Positions 36,805 through 45,465 of a stretch of 64,000 nt of DNA are shown in pieces. The translations under genes and the position numbers were made by a program. The DNA lies in NCBI RefSeq assembly GCF_009688945.1, contig NZ_AP021874.1, positions 7,172,001 to 7,236,000 of the forward strand, read 5' to 3'. This DNA comes from Desulfosarcina alkanivorans. GTDB lineage: Bacteria > Desulfobacterota > Desulfobacteria > Desulfobacterales > Desulfosarcinaceae. The stretch's first letter is position 1, and every line of letters begins with the position of its first letter. The notes under the pieces are model-generated. The model worked only from the letters and a program-made list of their open reading frames with translations, was not told the DNA's origin and did not search any database.

Positions 36805-37665
36805 ATGCTTTTCGGATTTATCGGATTGGGAAACATGGGTGGGGGACTGGCACGAAATCTGATTCGGGCCGGTAAAGATGTTCTGGTTTACGATCTGAGC
36901 CAGGAAGCCATAGAGAAAACACTGGCGGCCGGGACCTCCGGCAAGGCCGCCGCCGCCGTGGGGGACCTGGCCGATGCGGATGTCGTTTTCACTTCCTTGC
37001 CGCTGCCTTCCCACATCGAACAGGTGATGCTCGGGCCCGATGGCCTGCTGGCAGCCATGAAGACCGGCGCTGCCTATATCGATGTCAGCACCATCGATCC
37101 GCAGTCTGCGCGCAAGGTGTCCGATGCCTGCGAGGCGCTCGGCATCCGTTTTCTGGCCTGCCCGCTGGGGAAAAACCCCGCCGCCGCCGAAAAGGCCGAG
37201 GAACCGATATTCGCGGGCGGCAAAAAGGAGACCTACGACGAACTCAAGGAGATCCTCCAGGTGGTGGGCGACCCGGTCTACTACATGGGAGAAGTTGAAG
37301 CGTCCCAGGCCTTCAAGTTGATTTCCAACATGATGGGCATGACGAACGTGGCGGTGATTGCCGAGGGCATCCGGCTGGGGGAAAAAGCGGGAATCGCGCC
37401 GTCCCTGATGGCCGAACTGATCGAGGAGACCGGGGGCAAGAGCTTTCAGTCGGCGTTGCGCGCCCCATGGATTGCCGACGGTGACTTTGCCCCGCGCTTT
37501 GGCCTGGACCTGGCACTGAAGGATGTCCGGCTGGGTTGCGAGATGGCCGAGCAGTGGGACAAGGATCCCCGACTGATGAAAGTGGCGCTTGACTACTTCA
37601 AGGCAGCCAGCGCCGCGGGGTTTGGCGGCGATGACTGCAATGCCGTTTACAAGGTCATCGAGTAG
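36805..37665 (+). CDS. 3-hydroxyisobutyrate dehydrogenase-family reductase, possible sulfolactaldehyde reductase
   Basis: 286-residue beta-hydroxyacid dehydrogenase with the Rossmann motif FIGLGNMGGGLARNLIRAG and the catalytic lysine in SQAFKLISN. The substrate loop, normally DxPVSGG, reads CPLGKNPAAAE. In E. coli YihU, a sulfolactaldehyde reductase, the corresponding loop is PVGRTS with an arginine that contacts the sulfonate; here a lysine takes that place, keeping a positive charge. This fits a sulfonated or otherwise anionic substrate but does not prove it. ATG at 36805 follows AAGGAGTGAAAATT; the open frame upstream to 36685 is ignored. Confidence 0.75.
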   Translation: MLFGFIGLGNMGGGLARNLIRAGKDVLVYDLSQEAIEKTLAAGTSGKAAAAVGDLADADVVFTSLPLPSHIEQVMLGPDGLLAAMKTGAAYIDVSTIDPQSARKVSDACEALGIRFLACPLGKNPAAAEKAEEPIFAGGKKETYDELKEILQVVGDPVYYMGEVEASQAFKLISNMMGMTNVAVIAEGIRLGEKAGIAPSLMAELIEETGGKSFQSALRAPWIADGDFAPRFGLDLALKDVRLGCEMAEQWDKDPRLMKVALDYFKAASAAGFGGDDCNAVYKVIE

Positions 37666-37883
37666 ACTGTCAGGCTGAACAACCGCGGCGCCGGACAAAA
37701 GATGATCGGGGCGCTGCGGTTGGGCCGGTCCTGCAGCCGATGAAGAACGGCTCCCCGCGCTTTCGCCGGAGCGCGGCCGGTCCGATGGGCAGATGACCGA
37801 CCCCATTGGGATTTGACCGGGACTCCGGCGACCCGGCCGGGTAAGGCGCGCAAAACAGTCTACAGACAGAACGGGAAAAGAAG

Positions 37884-38654
37884 ATGATCGAAAAGCTATT
37901 TCGTCTTGACGGTAAAGTGGCGTTGGTGACCGGTGCCAGTTCCGGGATCGGAAAGGGCATGGCCCGGGCACTCGCGGCTGCCGGCGCCGCCGTCGTTCAC
38001 GTGGCCCGCAGCGAAGACGCCCTGCTGCAGGCGGTGGCCGCTGTCCGTGAAACCGGCGGACGGGCTGACCATGTGGCTTATGATGTCGGTCGTATCGACG
38101 AACTGGATGGCCTGGCAAGAAAGGCCGAGGCCTGTTTCGGACCGGTCGACATCCTGATCAACGCCGCCGGTGTCAATCCCCGGAGGCCCTGGCAGGAGAT
38201 TACCGAAAAAATCTGGAACGATACCATGGCCCTCAACCTGGGTGCGCCTTTTTTCCTGGCCAAACAGGTGGTGCCCGGCATGCTGGCCAGCGGATGGGGC
38301 AAAATTGTCAACATCGCCTCATTGCAGTCCGTACGAGCCTTTAAAAACGGACTGACTTACGGGGCGTCCAAAGGGGGTGTCATGCAGTTGACCCGGGCCA
38401 TGGCCGAGTCCTGGTCGGCCGACCGGAGCGGCATCACCTGCAATGCCATTGCCCCCGGTTTCTTTAAAACCGGCCTCACCGCACCGCTTTACGAAGATGA
38501 AAACGTGATCCGGGCCCTTGCCAGACAGACGATCACGGGGCGAACGGGGGTGGTGGAGGATATTGACGGGCTGACTATTTTCCTGGCTTCCCCGGCCTCG
38601 GACTATATTACCGGCCAGACCATATTTATCGACGGTGGCTGGACGGCCAAATAA
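37884..38654 (+). CDS. short-chain dehydrogenase/reductase
   Basis: 256-residue classical SDR: cofactor motif VTGASSGIGKG, NAAGVNP, the catalytic serine in NIASLQS, YGASK supplying Tyr and Lys, and a C-terminal ITGQTIFIDGGWTAK. NAD(H) or NADP(H) oxidoreductase of an alcohol/carbonyl pair. The 218-base gap upstream contains a CCGCGCT/AGCGCGG hairpin and no gene. Together with the following zinc alcohol dehydrogenase it is reminiscent of the HpsO/HpsP pair that acts on dihydroxypropanesulfonate; this is an analogy only. Confidence 0.8.
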   Translation: MIEKLFRLDGKVALVTGASSGIGKGMARALAAAGAAVVHVARSEDALLQAVAAVRETGGRADHVAYDVGRIDELDGLARKAEACFGPVDILINAAGVNPRRPWQEITEKIWNDTMALNLGAPFFLAKQVVPGMLASGWGKIVNIASLQSVRAFKNGLTYGASKGGVMQLTRAMAESWSADRSGITCNAIAPGFFKTGLTAPLYEDENVIRALARQTITGRTGVVEDIDGLTIFLASPASDYITGQTIFIDGGWTAK

Positions 38655-38703
38655 CGCTGTGCGGCATCCGCACCCTATCAAATTCGAATGGGAGTGATAT
38701 TTC

Positions 38704-39696
38704 ATGAAAGCATTGGTGTACACTGATACCAACCGGATTGTTTACCGCGACGAGCCGGACCCGGTTCCCGGGCCGGATGATGTCCTGGTCAAGGTCGAGG
38801 CGACGGGAATCTGCGGGTCCGACATGCACGCCTTTCACGGTAGGGATCCGCGTCGCGTGCCGCCGCTGATTCTCGGTCACGAAGTCGCCGGCAGCGTGGT
38901 TTCCGGAACGGATGCCGGCAGGCGCATCGTGATCAATCCGCTGATCACCTGCGGCCGATGTGCCTACTGTGATACCGGTCGCTCCCACCTGTGCGCCGAC
39001 CGTGAACTGATCGGCATGCGACTGGCCGGGGCGTATGCCGAGTACGTCACTATTCCGTCCACCAATATCATCGGCATACCCGATTCCATGAATGCCGTGC
39101 ATGCATCCCTCACCGAACCGACAGCGACGGCCCTGCACGCATTGAACCTGGCCCGCGAGGCGTCCCATCGCCCCCTGGCGGAACTCAACACGTTGGTGAT
39201 CGGCGGCGGTGCCGTGGGATTTCTGGCCGCACTGCTGCTGCGGGCCTATGGGTGCAAGCGGCTCGTTGTGTCTGAAACCAACCCCCTGCGCCGGGAAAGC
39301 CTGGTGGCACATACGGGATGCCGGGTGCACGACCCGATCAACGATCCGGCCCTGGAAAACGACTCCTTCGACCTGGTGGTCGACGCCGTGGGCGGTGGCG
39401 TGACCCGTGCGCCGGCCATGGCGGCCGTAACCCCCGGCGGTATTTTCGTGCACATCGGTTTGATGGATGCCAAAGGCGATCTCGATATCCGCAAGCTCAC
39501 CCTGTTTGAAGTCAAGCTGCTCGGTGTCTACTGCTATACACCGGCGGATGTAAGGGCGGCTGCGGAAGCCCTCGGCAGCGGCCTGCTTGGCGATTTGAGC
39601 TGGGTCGAAACCCGTCCGCTGGCCGACGGCGCCGCCGCATTCGACGATCTTGACAAGGGGCGCACGGCTGCCCCCAAGATCGTTCTGGTCCCCTGA
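38704..39696 (+). CDS. zinc-dependent alcohol dehydrogenase (MDR family)
   Basis: 330-residue medium-chain dehydrogenase. Catalytic zinc ligands lie in GICGSDMHAF and GHEVAG, and the structural zinc site CGRCAYCDTGRSHLC is complete. The NAD fold is marked by VIGGGAVGFLAALLLRAYG. Such enzymes act on polyols and sugar alcohols. ATG follows GGGAGTGATATTTC. It is the last gene of the sigma54-controlled run; a GC-rich hairpin follows at 39746. Confidence 0.82.
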   Translation: MKALVYTDTNRIVYRDEPDPVPGPDDVLVKVEATGICGSDMHAFHGRDPRRVPPLILGHEVAGSVVSGTDAGRRIVINPLITCGRCAYCDTGRSHLCADRELIGMRLAGAYAEYVTIPSTNIIGIPDSMNAVHASLTEPTATALHALNLAREASHRPLAELNTLVIGGGAVGFLAALLLRAYGCKRLVVSETNPLRRESLVAHTGCRVHDPINDPALENDSFDLVVDAVGGGVTRAPAMAAVTPGGIFVHIGLMDAKGDLDIRKLTLFEVKLLGVYCYTPADVRAAAEALGSGLLGDLSWVETRPLADGAAAFDDLDKGRTAAPKIVLVP

Positions 39697-40038
39697 CCGT
39701 CAAGTCCTGCCGACACCTTCCGAATCCGGGCCTTGACGGCGTATCGGGGGGCACGCTCCGATGGGTGGATCATCACTATCGCGTGCCCCCCGGTAAGGTC
39801 CTGCGTTTTCATGAACTCCTGCCTTACGGGTAACCATACGATTCTTCGAACGCCGGCGTGTCTGCCCGGCAGGGGGTGTCTTCTCTTGTTCCCCGACCTG
39901 TTTTCGGTTGATTTCCGGCCTTTTTTCTCTTAGCCTGCTTCCGTTATCGTTTCCTTTTTTTCGGCTATTGAACTTTCCCTTCAGGCATTTATGATCGGCA
40001 GATCGCTTTTCATCCGGCCTGACAGGGTATGTTCATCT
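39697..40038. other. intergenic region after the catabolic operon
   Basis: About 340 bases, T-rich on the plus strand from 39890 to 39980. It holds the 11-bp inverted repeat at 39746-39791. No protein-coding or RNA gene was recognised. Confidence 0.4.
39746..39791. terminator. long GC-rich inverted repeat after the dehydrogenase operon
   Basis: GGGGGGCACGC and GCGTGCCCCCC form a perfect 11-bp stem with a 24-base loop, 50 bases after the alcohol dehydrogenase stop. No T-run follows immediately. It may act as a transcript end or 3' stabiliser. Confidence 0.4.
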
Positions 40039-40230
40039 TCATGGCGGGTTGCCGTCCGCTTCATCCTTGGGGGTGTAGCGCAGGCATTCATGCCCTGTGT
40101 TTTTTCGGACGACGAGGCTGGGGGGACGGCGGCTTTTGAAGCCCATGGCCTTACAGCCGTGGGGCTGACGGGAGTCCCAGGTAATGTAGTAAAACCTGCA
40201 TTTTCGGCAGACGACGCGCTCGTTTGACAT
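40039..40230 (-). CDS. small cysteine-containing conserved protein
   Basis: 63 residues from ATG 40230 (a GTG at 40272 would add 14). It contains CRKCRFYYITWDSRQPHGCK and a later C in GHECLRY, giving four cysteines with spacing suited to binding one metal ion. I have seen the CxxCxYYxITWDxxxPxGC pattern in short proteins of Desulfobacterota, but its function is unknown. It is divergent from the epimerase gene. Confidence 0.6.
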   Translation of the reverse strand: MSNERVVCRKCRFYYITWDSRQPHGCKAMGFKSRRPPSLVVRKNTGHECLRYTPKDEADGNPP

Positions 40231-40344
40231 CTTGACAGGTGGTTCCGGGATGATGGTTGATGGAATACTCACTTATACCATGGGCAGCCATGGGGGCAAG
40301 ACCCTTTTCCGTCAGAACGGTCATTAATGAAAGGATGTTTCAGA

Positions 40345-41295
40345 ATGAAAAAAATCAGTCACGCGCTGGTAACCGGTGGTGCCGGGTTCATTGGCTCTCA
40401 CCTGGTGGAGGCACTGGCAACCGACGGATGCCGGGTTACCGTATTGGACAATCTGTCGACTGGTCACCGCCACAATCTCGATGGTGCGGGCGATCGGATT
40501 GATTTCGTCGAAGGTGATATCCGGGATGCGCAGCTGCTGGACCGGGTGATCAAGGGATGTGAGGTGGTGTTTCACCAGGCGGCGGTGGTATCGGTCACCC
40601 AGACCGTAAAGGATCCCTCCCATTCCTGCGAAGTCAACGATCTGGGAACGGTGCGGGTGCTGGATGCCGCCCGGCGAAACGACGTGCGGCGGGTGGTCCT
40701 GGCCAGCTCCAGCGCGGTATACGGCGATGATCCACGGCTGCCCAAAACCGAGGATATGGCGCCCAGACCATTGAGCCCCTATGCGGTGCAAAAGCTCGCC
40801 GGCGAATTTTACGCCTCAACCTTCATGGACCTCTACGGGCTGGAAACGGTCTGTCTGAGATATTTCAACGTGTTCGGTCCCCGGCAGGATCCGTCGTCAC
40901 CCTATTCCGGAGTGATCTCCATTTTCATGACCCAGGCCACTGCCGGCCAGGCGCCGACCATCTATGGCGACGGCGGCCAGACACGGGATTTTGTCAATGT
41001 CAAGGATGTGGTGGGGGCCAACTTGATGGCCGCCGGCAACCCGTCGGCAGCCGGTGGGATATTTAACGTGGGGACCGGCGCATGTATCCGTATTCGAGAC
41101 CTGTGGTCCCTGATCGGTGACCTCTCGGGTGTCGCGATCGATCCGGTTTTCGGTCCGGCGCGGGCCGGCGATATCCGGGAATCCGTTTCCGATATCAGCA
41201 AGATTGGCGATGCCCTCGGATTCAGCCCTCGGGTGGCGCTTCGCCAGGGGCTGGTCGATACGCTGGCCTGGTACCGGGAAACTGGCACTTCATGA
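40345..41295 (+). CDS. NAD-dependent nucleotide-sugar epimerase/dehydratase (GalE-like)
   Basis: 316-residue extended SDR. NAD motif ALVTGGAGFIGSHLVEAL, DNLSTGH, SSSAVYG and the catalytic pair SPYAVQKLAGE (Tyr and Lys) are present, followed by LRYFNVFGPRQDP, typical for UDP-glucose/UDP-N-acetylglucosamine 4-epimerases. ATG at 40345 is preferred since AAAGGATG lies upstream; an in-frame ATG at 40327 is the alternative. It is isolated from other polysaccharide genes here, so the exact sugar is unknown. Confidence 0.85.
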   Translation: MKKISHALVTGGAGFIGSHLVEALATDGCRVTVLDNLSTGHRHNLDGAGDRIDFVEGDIRDAQLLDRVIKGCEVVFHQAAVVSVTQTVKDPSHSCEVNDLGTVRVLDAARRNDVRRVVLASSSAVYGDDPRLPKTEDMAPRPLSPYAVQKLAGEFYASTFMDLYGLETVCLRYFNVFGPRQDPSSPYSGVISIFMTQATAGQAPTIYGDGGQTRDFVNVKDVVGANLMAAGNPSAAGGIFNVGTGACIRIRDLWSLIGDLSGVAIDPVFGPARAGDIRESVSDISKIGDALGFSPRVALRQGLVDTLAWYRETGTS

Positions 41296-41420
41296 GGTTT
41301 TCAGGCAACCGGTCTTGCTGCCGAAAGGGGGTGCCACCCATCAAGATTTTGCTTAAATGAATGCAGCCGGTTAGAAAGAGATCGTGGTGAGTTTGGGCCG
41401 GGGGGCGAATGCCAGTGGGC

Positions 41421-42014
41421 TCAGGTATTGGCCTCCCAGAACTTTTTTATCGCCTGTCCGCGCCATTTCCCTTTACCTGACACGGTGGGAATGTTCTGGG
41501 CGTCCATGTGGCGGGCGATTTTCTCCCAGCTGCTGCCCTCTTCCCTCATGGACGCAATGATACCCAGTATATCGGGTCTTGTGCCATCACCGGGTGTTTC
41601 ATTGCCTGCGTTGATCTGCGGTCGATCCTTCCCGTTGTCGTCCAAAGCGATGCGGTCCGTGGGAGGCATTTCCGCTATCCGGTCCGTCGGCCGACCTGGA
41701 GGGGGCGGAACCGCTGCCGGGCCCGGATTGGCCTTCATCATGTCGGCGATGGCCTCCAAGGCGTCGGCAATACGGGTGTTTGTTTTTTCTCCGGCCACGA
41801 GCGCATCGGCAATACGCTTTTGGTTTTCTGCCAGAAGGTCCAGGCTGTCCTTGACAAGCGCAAAATTCTCACCGGTCACTTTGGCGTAGTAATCCGGTTT
41901 TCGCCGTTCGTTTCCCGCCCGGCGCTGAGGGCCCTTGTAGTCTGAATAATCCCGCCTTCCCCGGTCCGGTTGTTTCAGCTTTCCACTTCTTAAATTGTGC
42001 AGAAAATCATCCAT
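41421..42014 (-). CDS. conserved protein with recombinase-like C-terminal helix-turn-helix
   Basis: 197 residues from the ATG at 42014, which follows AAAGGAGAACCT. The N-terminal third is basic (RGRRDYSDYKGPQRRAGNER), the centre forms a helical stretch (LVKDSLDLLAENQKRIADAL), then a proline-rich linker. The C-terminus IIASMREEGSSWEKIARHMD plus NIPTVSGKGKWRGQAIKKFW resembles the DNA-reading tail of serine recombinases, without a catalytic domain. It may bind DNA. Function unknown. Confidence 0.65.
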   Translation of the reverse strand: MDDFLHNLRSGKLKQPDRGRRDYSDYKGPQRRAGNERRKPDYYAKVTGENFALVKDSLDLLAENQKRIADALVAGEKTNTRIADALEAIADMMKANPGPAAVPPPPGRPTDRIAEMPPTDRIALDDNGKDRPQINAGNETPGDGTRPDILGIIASMREEGSSWEKIARHMDAQNIPTVSGKGKWRGQAIKKFWEANT

Positions 42015-42316
42015 AGGTTCTCCTTTGTAATCTTTCAGATATAAACCAGCACTGCTGCAATTAGTCAACGATGTTTTGCCGGAACGGCTAAAAACCCGAT
42101 CAATGGCCTCATGGTGGCCATCGAATACGGGTCCCGGTAATTATGCGATTTTGCCCGCGGAGGCTTGAATCGAGGCGTTTGTGCGCTTATCGGTCATTTG
42201 GGGCCGCGACTTAAGCCGGATCGTGAAAATAGTTCCGGCATGCGGGGATCGATCAGAAACAGCGGGAAACGGGCATCCTGCCTGCGGACAGTTGCCCGTT
42301 TTCTTGAGGTCGCCGG
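42015..42316. other. intergenic region between lysA and the 197-residue protein gene
   Basis: About 300 bases with both flanking genes on the minus strand. It contains the lysA terminator candidate at 42267-42301 and should hold the promoter of the 197-residue protein. No clear promoter match was found. Confidence 0.4.
42267..42301 (-). terminator. hairpin downstream of lysA
   Basis: AAACGGGCA and TGCCCGTTT form a 9-bp stem with a 17-base loop, starting 16 bases after the lysA stop on the minus strand. A short run of T lies within the stem, so it is a moderate terminator candidate. Confidence 0.45.
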
Positions 42317-43606
42317 CTAATTGGCCAGTTGCGTGAATGCTTCCGTGGCGCTGGCGGGAAGCCTGTCGGGTGTGAAGGACAGGGTTGCAAAATAATCTTC
42401 CAGCCGTTCTTCCCGTCGGATCAGATCAACAGTTCCGTCTGTCTTGAGCAGCAGTTCCTTGGGACGGAGTTTGCCGTTGTAGTTGAATCCCATGGAATGG
42501 CCATGGGCGCCGGTGTCATGAATCACTACGCGGTCGCCGCCGGTGATGGCAGGCAACTGCCGCTGGATGGCGAATTTATCGTTGTTTTCACAAAGCGAGC
42601 CCACCACATCGACAACCTGCAGCGCATCTGCTGCGCTGCCCGGAACGGTAATATGGTGGTAGGCGTTGTACATGCCCGGACGCATGAGGGCCGACATGCA
42701 GGCGTCCACCCCCACGTAGGTGCGGTAGATTTCTTTGCGGTTGATGGCAGTTGTCACCAACACGCCGTGGGGGCCGGTCATGAAACGGCCGCTTTCCATG
42801 AAAAGTCTGGGCCGGTAGCCGTTACGCCCGTCGAAGGCGTCGAACCGGGCGGTAATCGCCTGGCCCATGGCCTCCAGGTTCAACGGTTCATCGGCCGGGC
42901 GGTAGGGGATGCCCAGGCCGCCGCCGATATTGATGAACTCGAAGCGGACGTTCAACGCTTGGGACACGCGCTCCACCTGTTCCAAAAGCATGGATGCCGT
43001 CTGCACCATGTAGGTGTAATCCCGTTCGTTGGATGCCAGCATGGTGTGCAGCCCGAATCGCCTGATTCCGAGATCCTTCGCTTTTTGGTAAGCGTGGACC
43101 AGTTGATCGTGGCTGACGCCGTATTTGGCTTCCACCGGCCGGCCGATGATGGCATTGCCCGTGCGCCGGTCACCGGGGTTGTAACGAAAGCAGATCAGGT
43201 CCGGGGGAGCGGGAAGTTTGTCGATGAGAGAAATGTCGTCCAGATTGACAATGCTGCCGCCATCGGCCATGGCGGTGGCAAAGTCACCCCGGGTCGTGTT
43301 GTTGGCGGTGAACATCAGGTCGTCGCCGCATCCCCCGACCCGGCGGCCCAGGATCAGTTCGGCCACCGAACTGCAGTCGAACCCGAATCCCATGTCGGCC
43401 ATGACGGCCAGGATCGCGGGGTTCGGCAGGGCTTTTACCGCAAAGAACTCCCTGAAGCCGGGGATTGCACTAAAGGCTTTTTTCAGCCGATCGCCGGTTT
43501 CCCGTATGCCGGTTTCATCATAAATATGGAACGGGGTGCCGAAGTGAGCGACAATATCATCCAGTCGGGGTAGCAACCGATTTTCGAATGCGTTGGACAT
43601 GGGCAT
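42317..43606 (-). CDS. lysA: diaminopimelate decarboxylase
   Basis: 429-residue PLP enzyme that converts meso-diaminopimelate to lysine. The PLP lysine is K58 in FFAVKALPNP. Other family points are FDCSSVAELILG, the glycine loop INIGGGLGIPY, ESGRFMTGPHG and the C-terminal VGSLCENNDKF with the active-site cysteine. Fold type III arrangement and length agree with LysA, though some relatives decarboxylate other amino acids. GGAG precedes the ATG at 43606. It follows dapL in the lrp-dapL-lysA run, which supports the lysine pathway. Confidence 0.85.
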   Translation of the reverse strand: MPMSNAFENRLLPRLDDIVAHFGTPFHIYDETGIRETGDRLKKAFSAIPGFREFFAVKALPNPAILAVMADMGFGFDCSSVAELILGRRVGGCGDDLMFTANNTTRGDFATAMADGGSIVNLDDISLIDKLPAPPDLICFRYNPGDRRTGNAIIGRPVEAKYGVSHDQLVHAYQKAKDLGIRRFGLHTMLASNERDYTYMVQTASMLLEQVERVSQALNVRFEFINIGGGLGIPYRPADEPLNLEAMGQAITARFDAFDGRNGYRPRLFMESGRFMTGPHGVLVTTAINRKEIYRTYVGVDACMSALMRPGMYNAYHHITVPGSAADALQVVDVVGSLCENNDKFAIQRQLPAITGGDRVVIHDTGAHGHSMGFNYNGKLRPKELLLKTDGTVDLIRREERLEDYFATLSFTPDRLPASATEAFTQLAN

Positions 43607-43680
43607 GGCGGAACTCCTTGGCGTCTTACAGGTTCGATCTGACTGTCTTTTGCTGTGCTGTGCGCGTTCACCGGCTCCGG

Positions 43681-44904
43681 CTACGAGAGGGCCTGGCGAA
43701 TACGGGACATGGCCGTGGAGACATTTTCATGGCTGTTGAAAGCACTGATCCGGATATGGCCTTCACCACAGGTGCCGAACCCGGCTCCCGGCGTACAGAC
43801 CACACCGGTTTTTTCCAGCAGCATATCGAAAAAGGCCCAGGATTTCCCACCCGTCGATACCCAGATATAGGGTGAATTTTTGCCGCCGATGCACGGGTAG
43901 CCGAGAGATTGCATGGCCTGGCGGATCAGGTCGGCGTTGGTCATGTAGTAATCGATCAGTTCGGCCACCTGGCGTTTGCCCACATCGCTGTAGACCGCTT
44001 CCGCGGCCCGCTGGACCGGATACGAGACGCCGTTGAATTTGGTGCTGTGCCGACGATTCCACAGGCTGTGTACCGGGTGGGGGTCGCCGGATGCGGTATA
44101 GGCCATCAGGGATCTGGGCACCACCGTATAGGCGCATCGGGTGCCGGTAAAGCCCGCGGTTTTGGAAAAACTCCTGAATTCGATGGCCACCTGCCGGGCC
44201 CCGTCGATTTCGTAGATGGAACGGGGCAGGGTGTCATCCCGGATAAAGGCTTCGTAAGCGGCATCGTAGAGGATGATGGCCTTGCTGGCCACGGCATAGT
44301 CCACCCAGGCCTTGAGCTGGCTTTTGGTGATGGTCGCGCCGGTCGGGTTGTTGGGAAAGCACAGGTAGATCAGGTCCACGGGTTCTTCTGGCAGATCGGG
44401 GACAAATCCATTGTCCGCGCTGCCGTCCAGGTAGACAATGCCCTCGTAGCGTCCATTGCGGTAATCCCCTGTTCGACCGGCCATGACATTGGTATCCAGG
44501 TAGACCGGGTAGACCGGGTCGGGTATCGCGATCCGGGACCTGCCGTCGAAGATTTCCTGAATGTTGCCGGTGTCACATTTAGCGCCGTCGCTGACGAAGA
44601 TTTCATCTGCGTTGATATCCGCCCCCCGGGCCTGAAAATCATTTTCTGCAATGGCTTCACGCAGGAATTCATAGCCCTGTTCCGGGCCGTAACCGCGGAA
44701 ACTGGCATCGGCGCCCATCTCGTCAACGGCACTGTGAAAGGCGGAAACACAGGCATCGGGCAGGGCGCGGGTCACATCGCCGATTCCCAGCCTGATGACA
44801 GCCGGTTCAGGCCGACGCTGCTGGTGGGCAGCCACCCGTTTGGCGATATCTGAAAATAGATAGGACGCTTTGAGCTTGAGGTAGTTGTCATTGATGTGGA
44901 TCAT
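43681..44904 (-). CDS. dapL: LL-diaminopimelate aminotransferase
   Basis: 407-residue class I/II aminotransferase from ATG 44904 (an extra 15 codons upstream are open but unlikely). Start MIHINDNYLKLKASYLFSDI is characteristic of DapL, as are RLGIGDVTRALP, FRGYGPEQGYEFLREAI and the PLP-lysine segment SFSKTAGFTGTRCAYTVVP. The enzyme makes LL-diaminopimelate directly from tetrahydrodipicolinate, bypassing succinylated intermediates. It sits between lrp and lysA. Confidence 0.9.
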   Translation of the reverse strand: MIHINDNYLKLKASYLFSDIAKRVAAHQQRRPEPAVIRLGIGDVTRALPDACVSAFHSAVDEMGADASFRGYGPEQGYEFLREAIAENDFQARGADINADEIFVSDGAKCDTGNIQEIFDGRSRIAIPDPVYPVYLDTNVMAGRTGDYRNGRYEGIVYLDGSADNGFVPDLPEEPVDLIYLCFPNNPTGATITKSQLKAWVDYAVASKAIILYDAAYEAFIRDDTLPRSIYEIDGARQVAIEFRSFSKTAGFTGTRCAYTVVPRSLMAYTASGDPHPVHSLWNRRHSTKFNGVSYPVQRAAEAVYSDVGKRQVAELIDYYMTNADLIRQAMQSLGYPCIGGKNSPYIWVSTGGKSWAFFDMLLEKTGVVCTPGAGFGTCGEGHIRISAFNSHENVSTAMSRIRQALS

Positions 44905-44945
44905 GGGATGCCTCGTTTTATGATTGGGAATAGGTTGATGGGATA

Positions 44946-45413
44946 TCACGCCAGGTCCTTTTCATCGATGGGAATCCTGGCCGTTTCCTTAAAGGTGTTC
45001 ATGACAATGGTGGTGTTGGTGGAGATCACCCCTTTGAGCGGGGCGATCCGTTGCCGTACCAGGTGCCCGAGCGAACTGGTGTCGGTTGCCCGGACCTTGA
45101 GGAAATAGCTGTCCCCACCGTCCACGAAATGGATTTCCTGGACCTGTGGAATGGCCGCCAGGGTGTCTACCAGGCCGGGATCCACGTCTTTGCCATCGGT
45201 GTGAACATGAATGAAGGCGACCTGGCTTTTGCCGAAACGTTCGGGGTTGAGACGGACTTCATAACCATCAATATACCCCATTTTTTCCAGCTTCCGAATC
45301 CGTTCCAGGACAGCCGAGGGCGCCATGCCCACCTGACGGGCCACCTCAACATTGGGGATGCGGGCTTTCTCCTGCAGAATTTTCAGTATATTTAAACTAA
45401 TTTCGTCAATCAT
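44946..45413 (-). CDS. Lrp/AsnC-family transcriptional regulator
   Basis: 155 residues from ATG 45413, the usual start MIDEISLNILKILQEKARI; an upstream extension is open but not family-like. Winged helix region is VEVARQVGMAPSAVLERIRK, then the RAM ligand domain with VDGGDSYFLKV. AAAAAAGGATATTTTTCG precedes the ATG. It heads the lrp-dapL-lysA run, so control by lysine or diaminopimelate is plausible. Its own promoter carries an inverted repeat over the -10 box, suggesting autoregulation. Confidence 0.85.
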   Translation of the reverse strand: MIDEISLNILKILQEKARIPNVEVARQVGMAPSAVLERIRKLEKMGYIDGYEVRLNPERFGKSQVAFIHVHTDGKDVDPGLVDTLAAIPQVQEIHFVDGGDSYFLKVRATDTSSLGHLVRQRIAPLKGVISTNTTIVMNTFKETARIPIDEKDLA

Positions 45414-45432
45414 TCGAAAAATATCCTTTTTT

Positions 45433-45465
45433 AAGAATAATATTCTTGCAAAAAGCACTTGTCAA
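45433..45465 (-). promoter_or_regulatory. sigma70 promoter and overlapping operator of the lrp-dapL-lysA operon
   Basis: On the minus strand TTGACA (45465-45460), a 17-base spacer, then TATTAT (45442-45437) make a near-perfect sigma70 promoter. The -10 box is covered by AAGAATAATATTCTT (45433-45447), a 7-bp inverted repeat with a central A. A second AAGAATATT occurs at 45464-45472. The arrangement fits binding by the Lrp protein itself. Confidence 0.75.

Noticed and set aside
40322..40344. ATG at 40327 as start of the epimerase
   Set aside because: The conserved NAD motif begins soon after the ATG at 40345, which also has AAAGGATG at suitable distance upstream.
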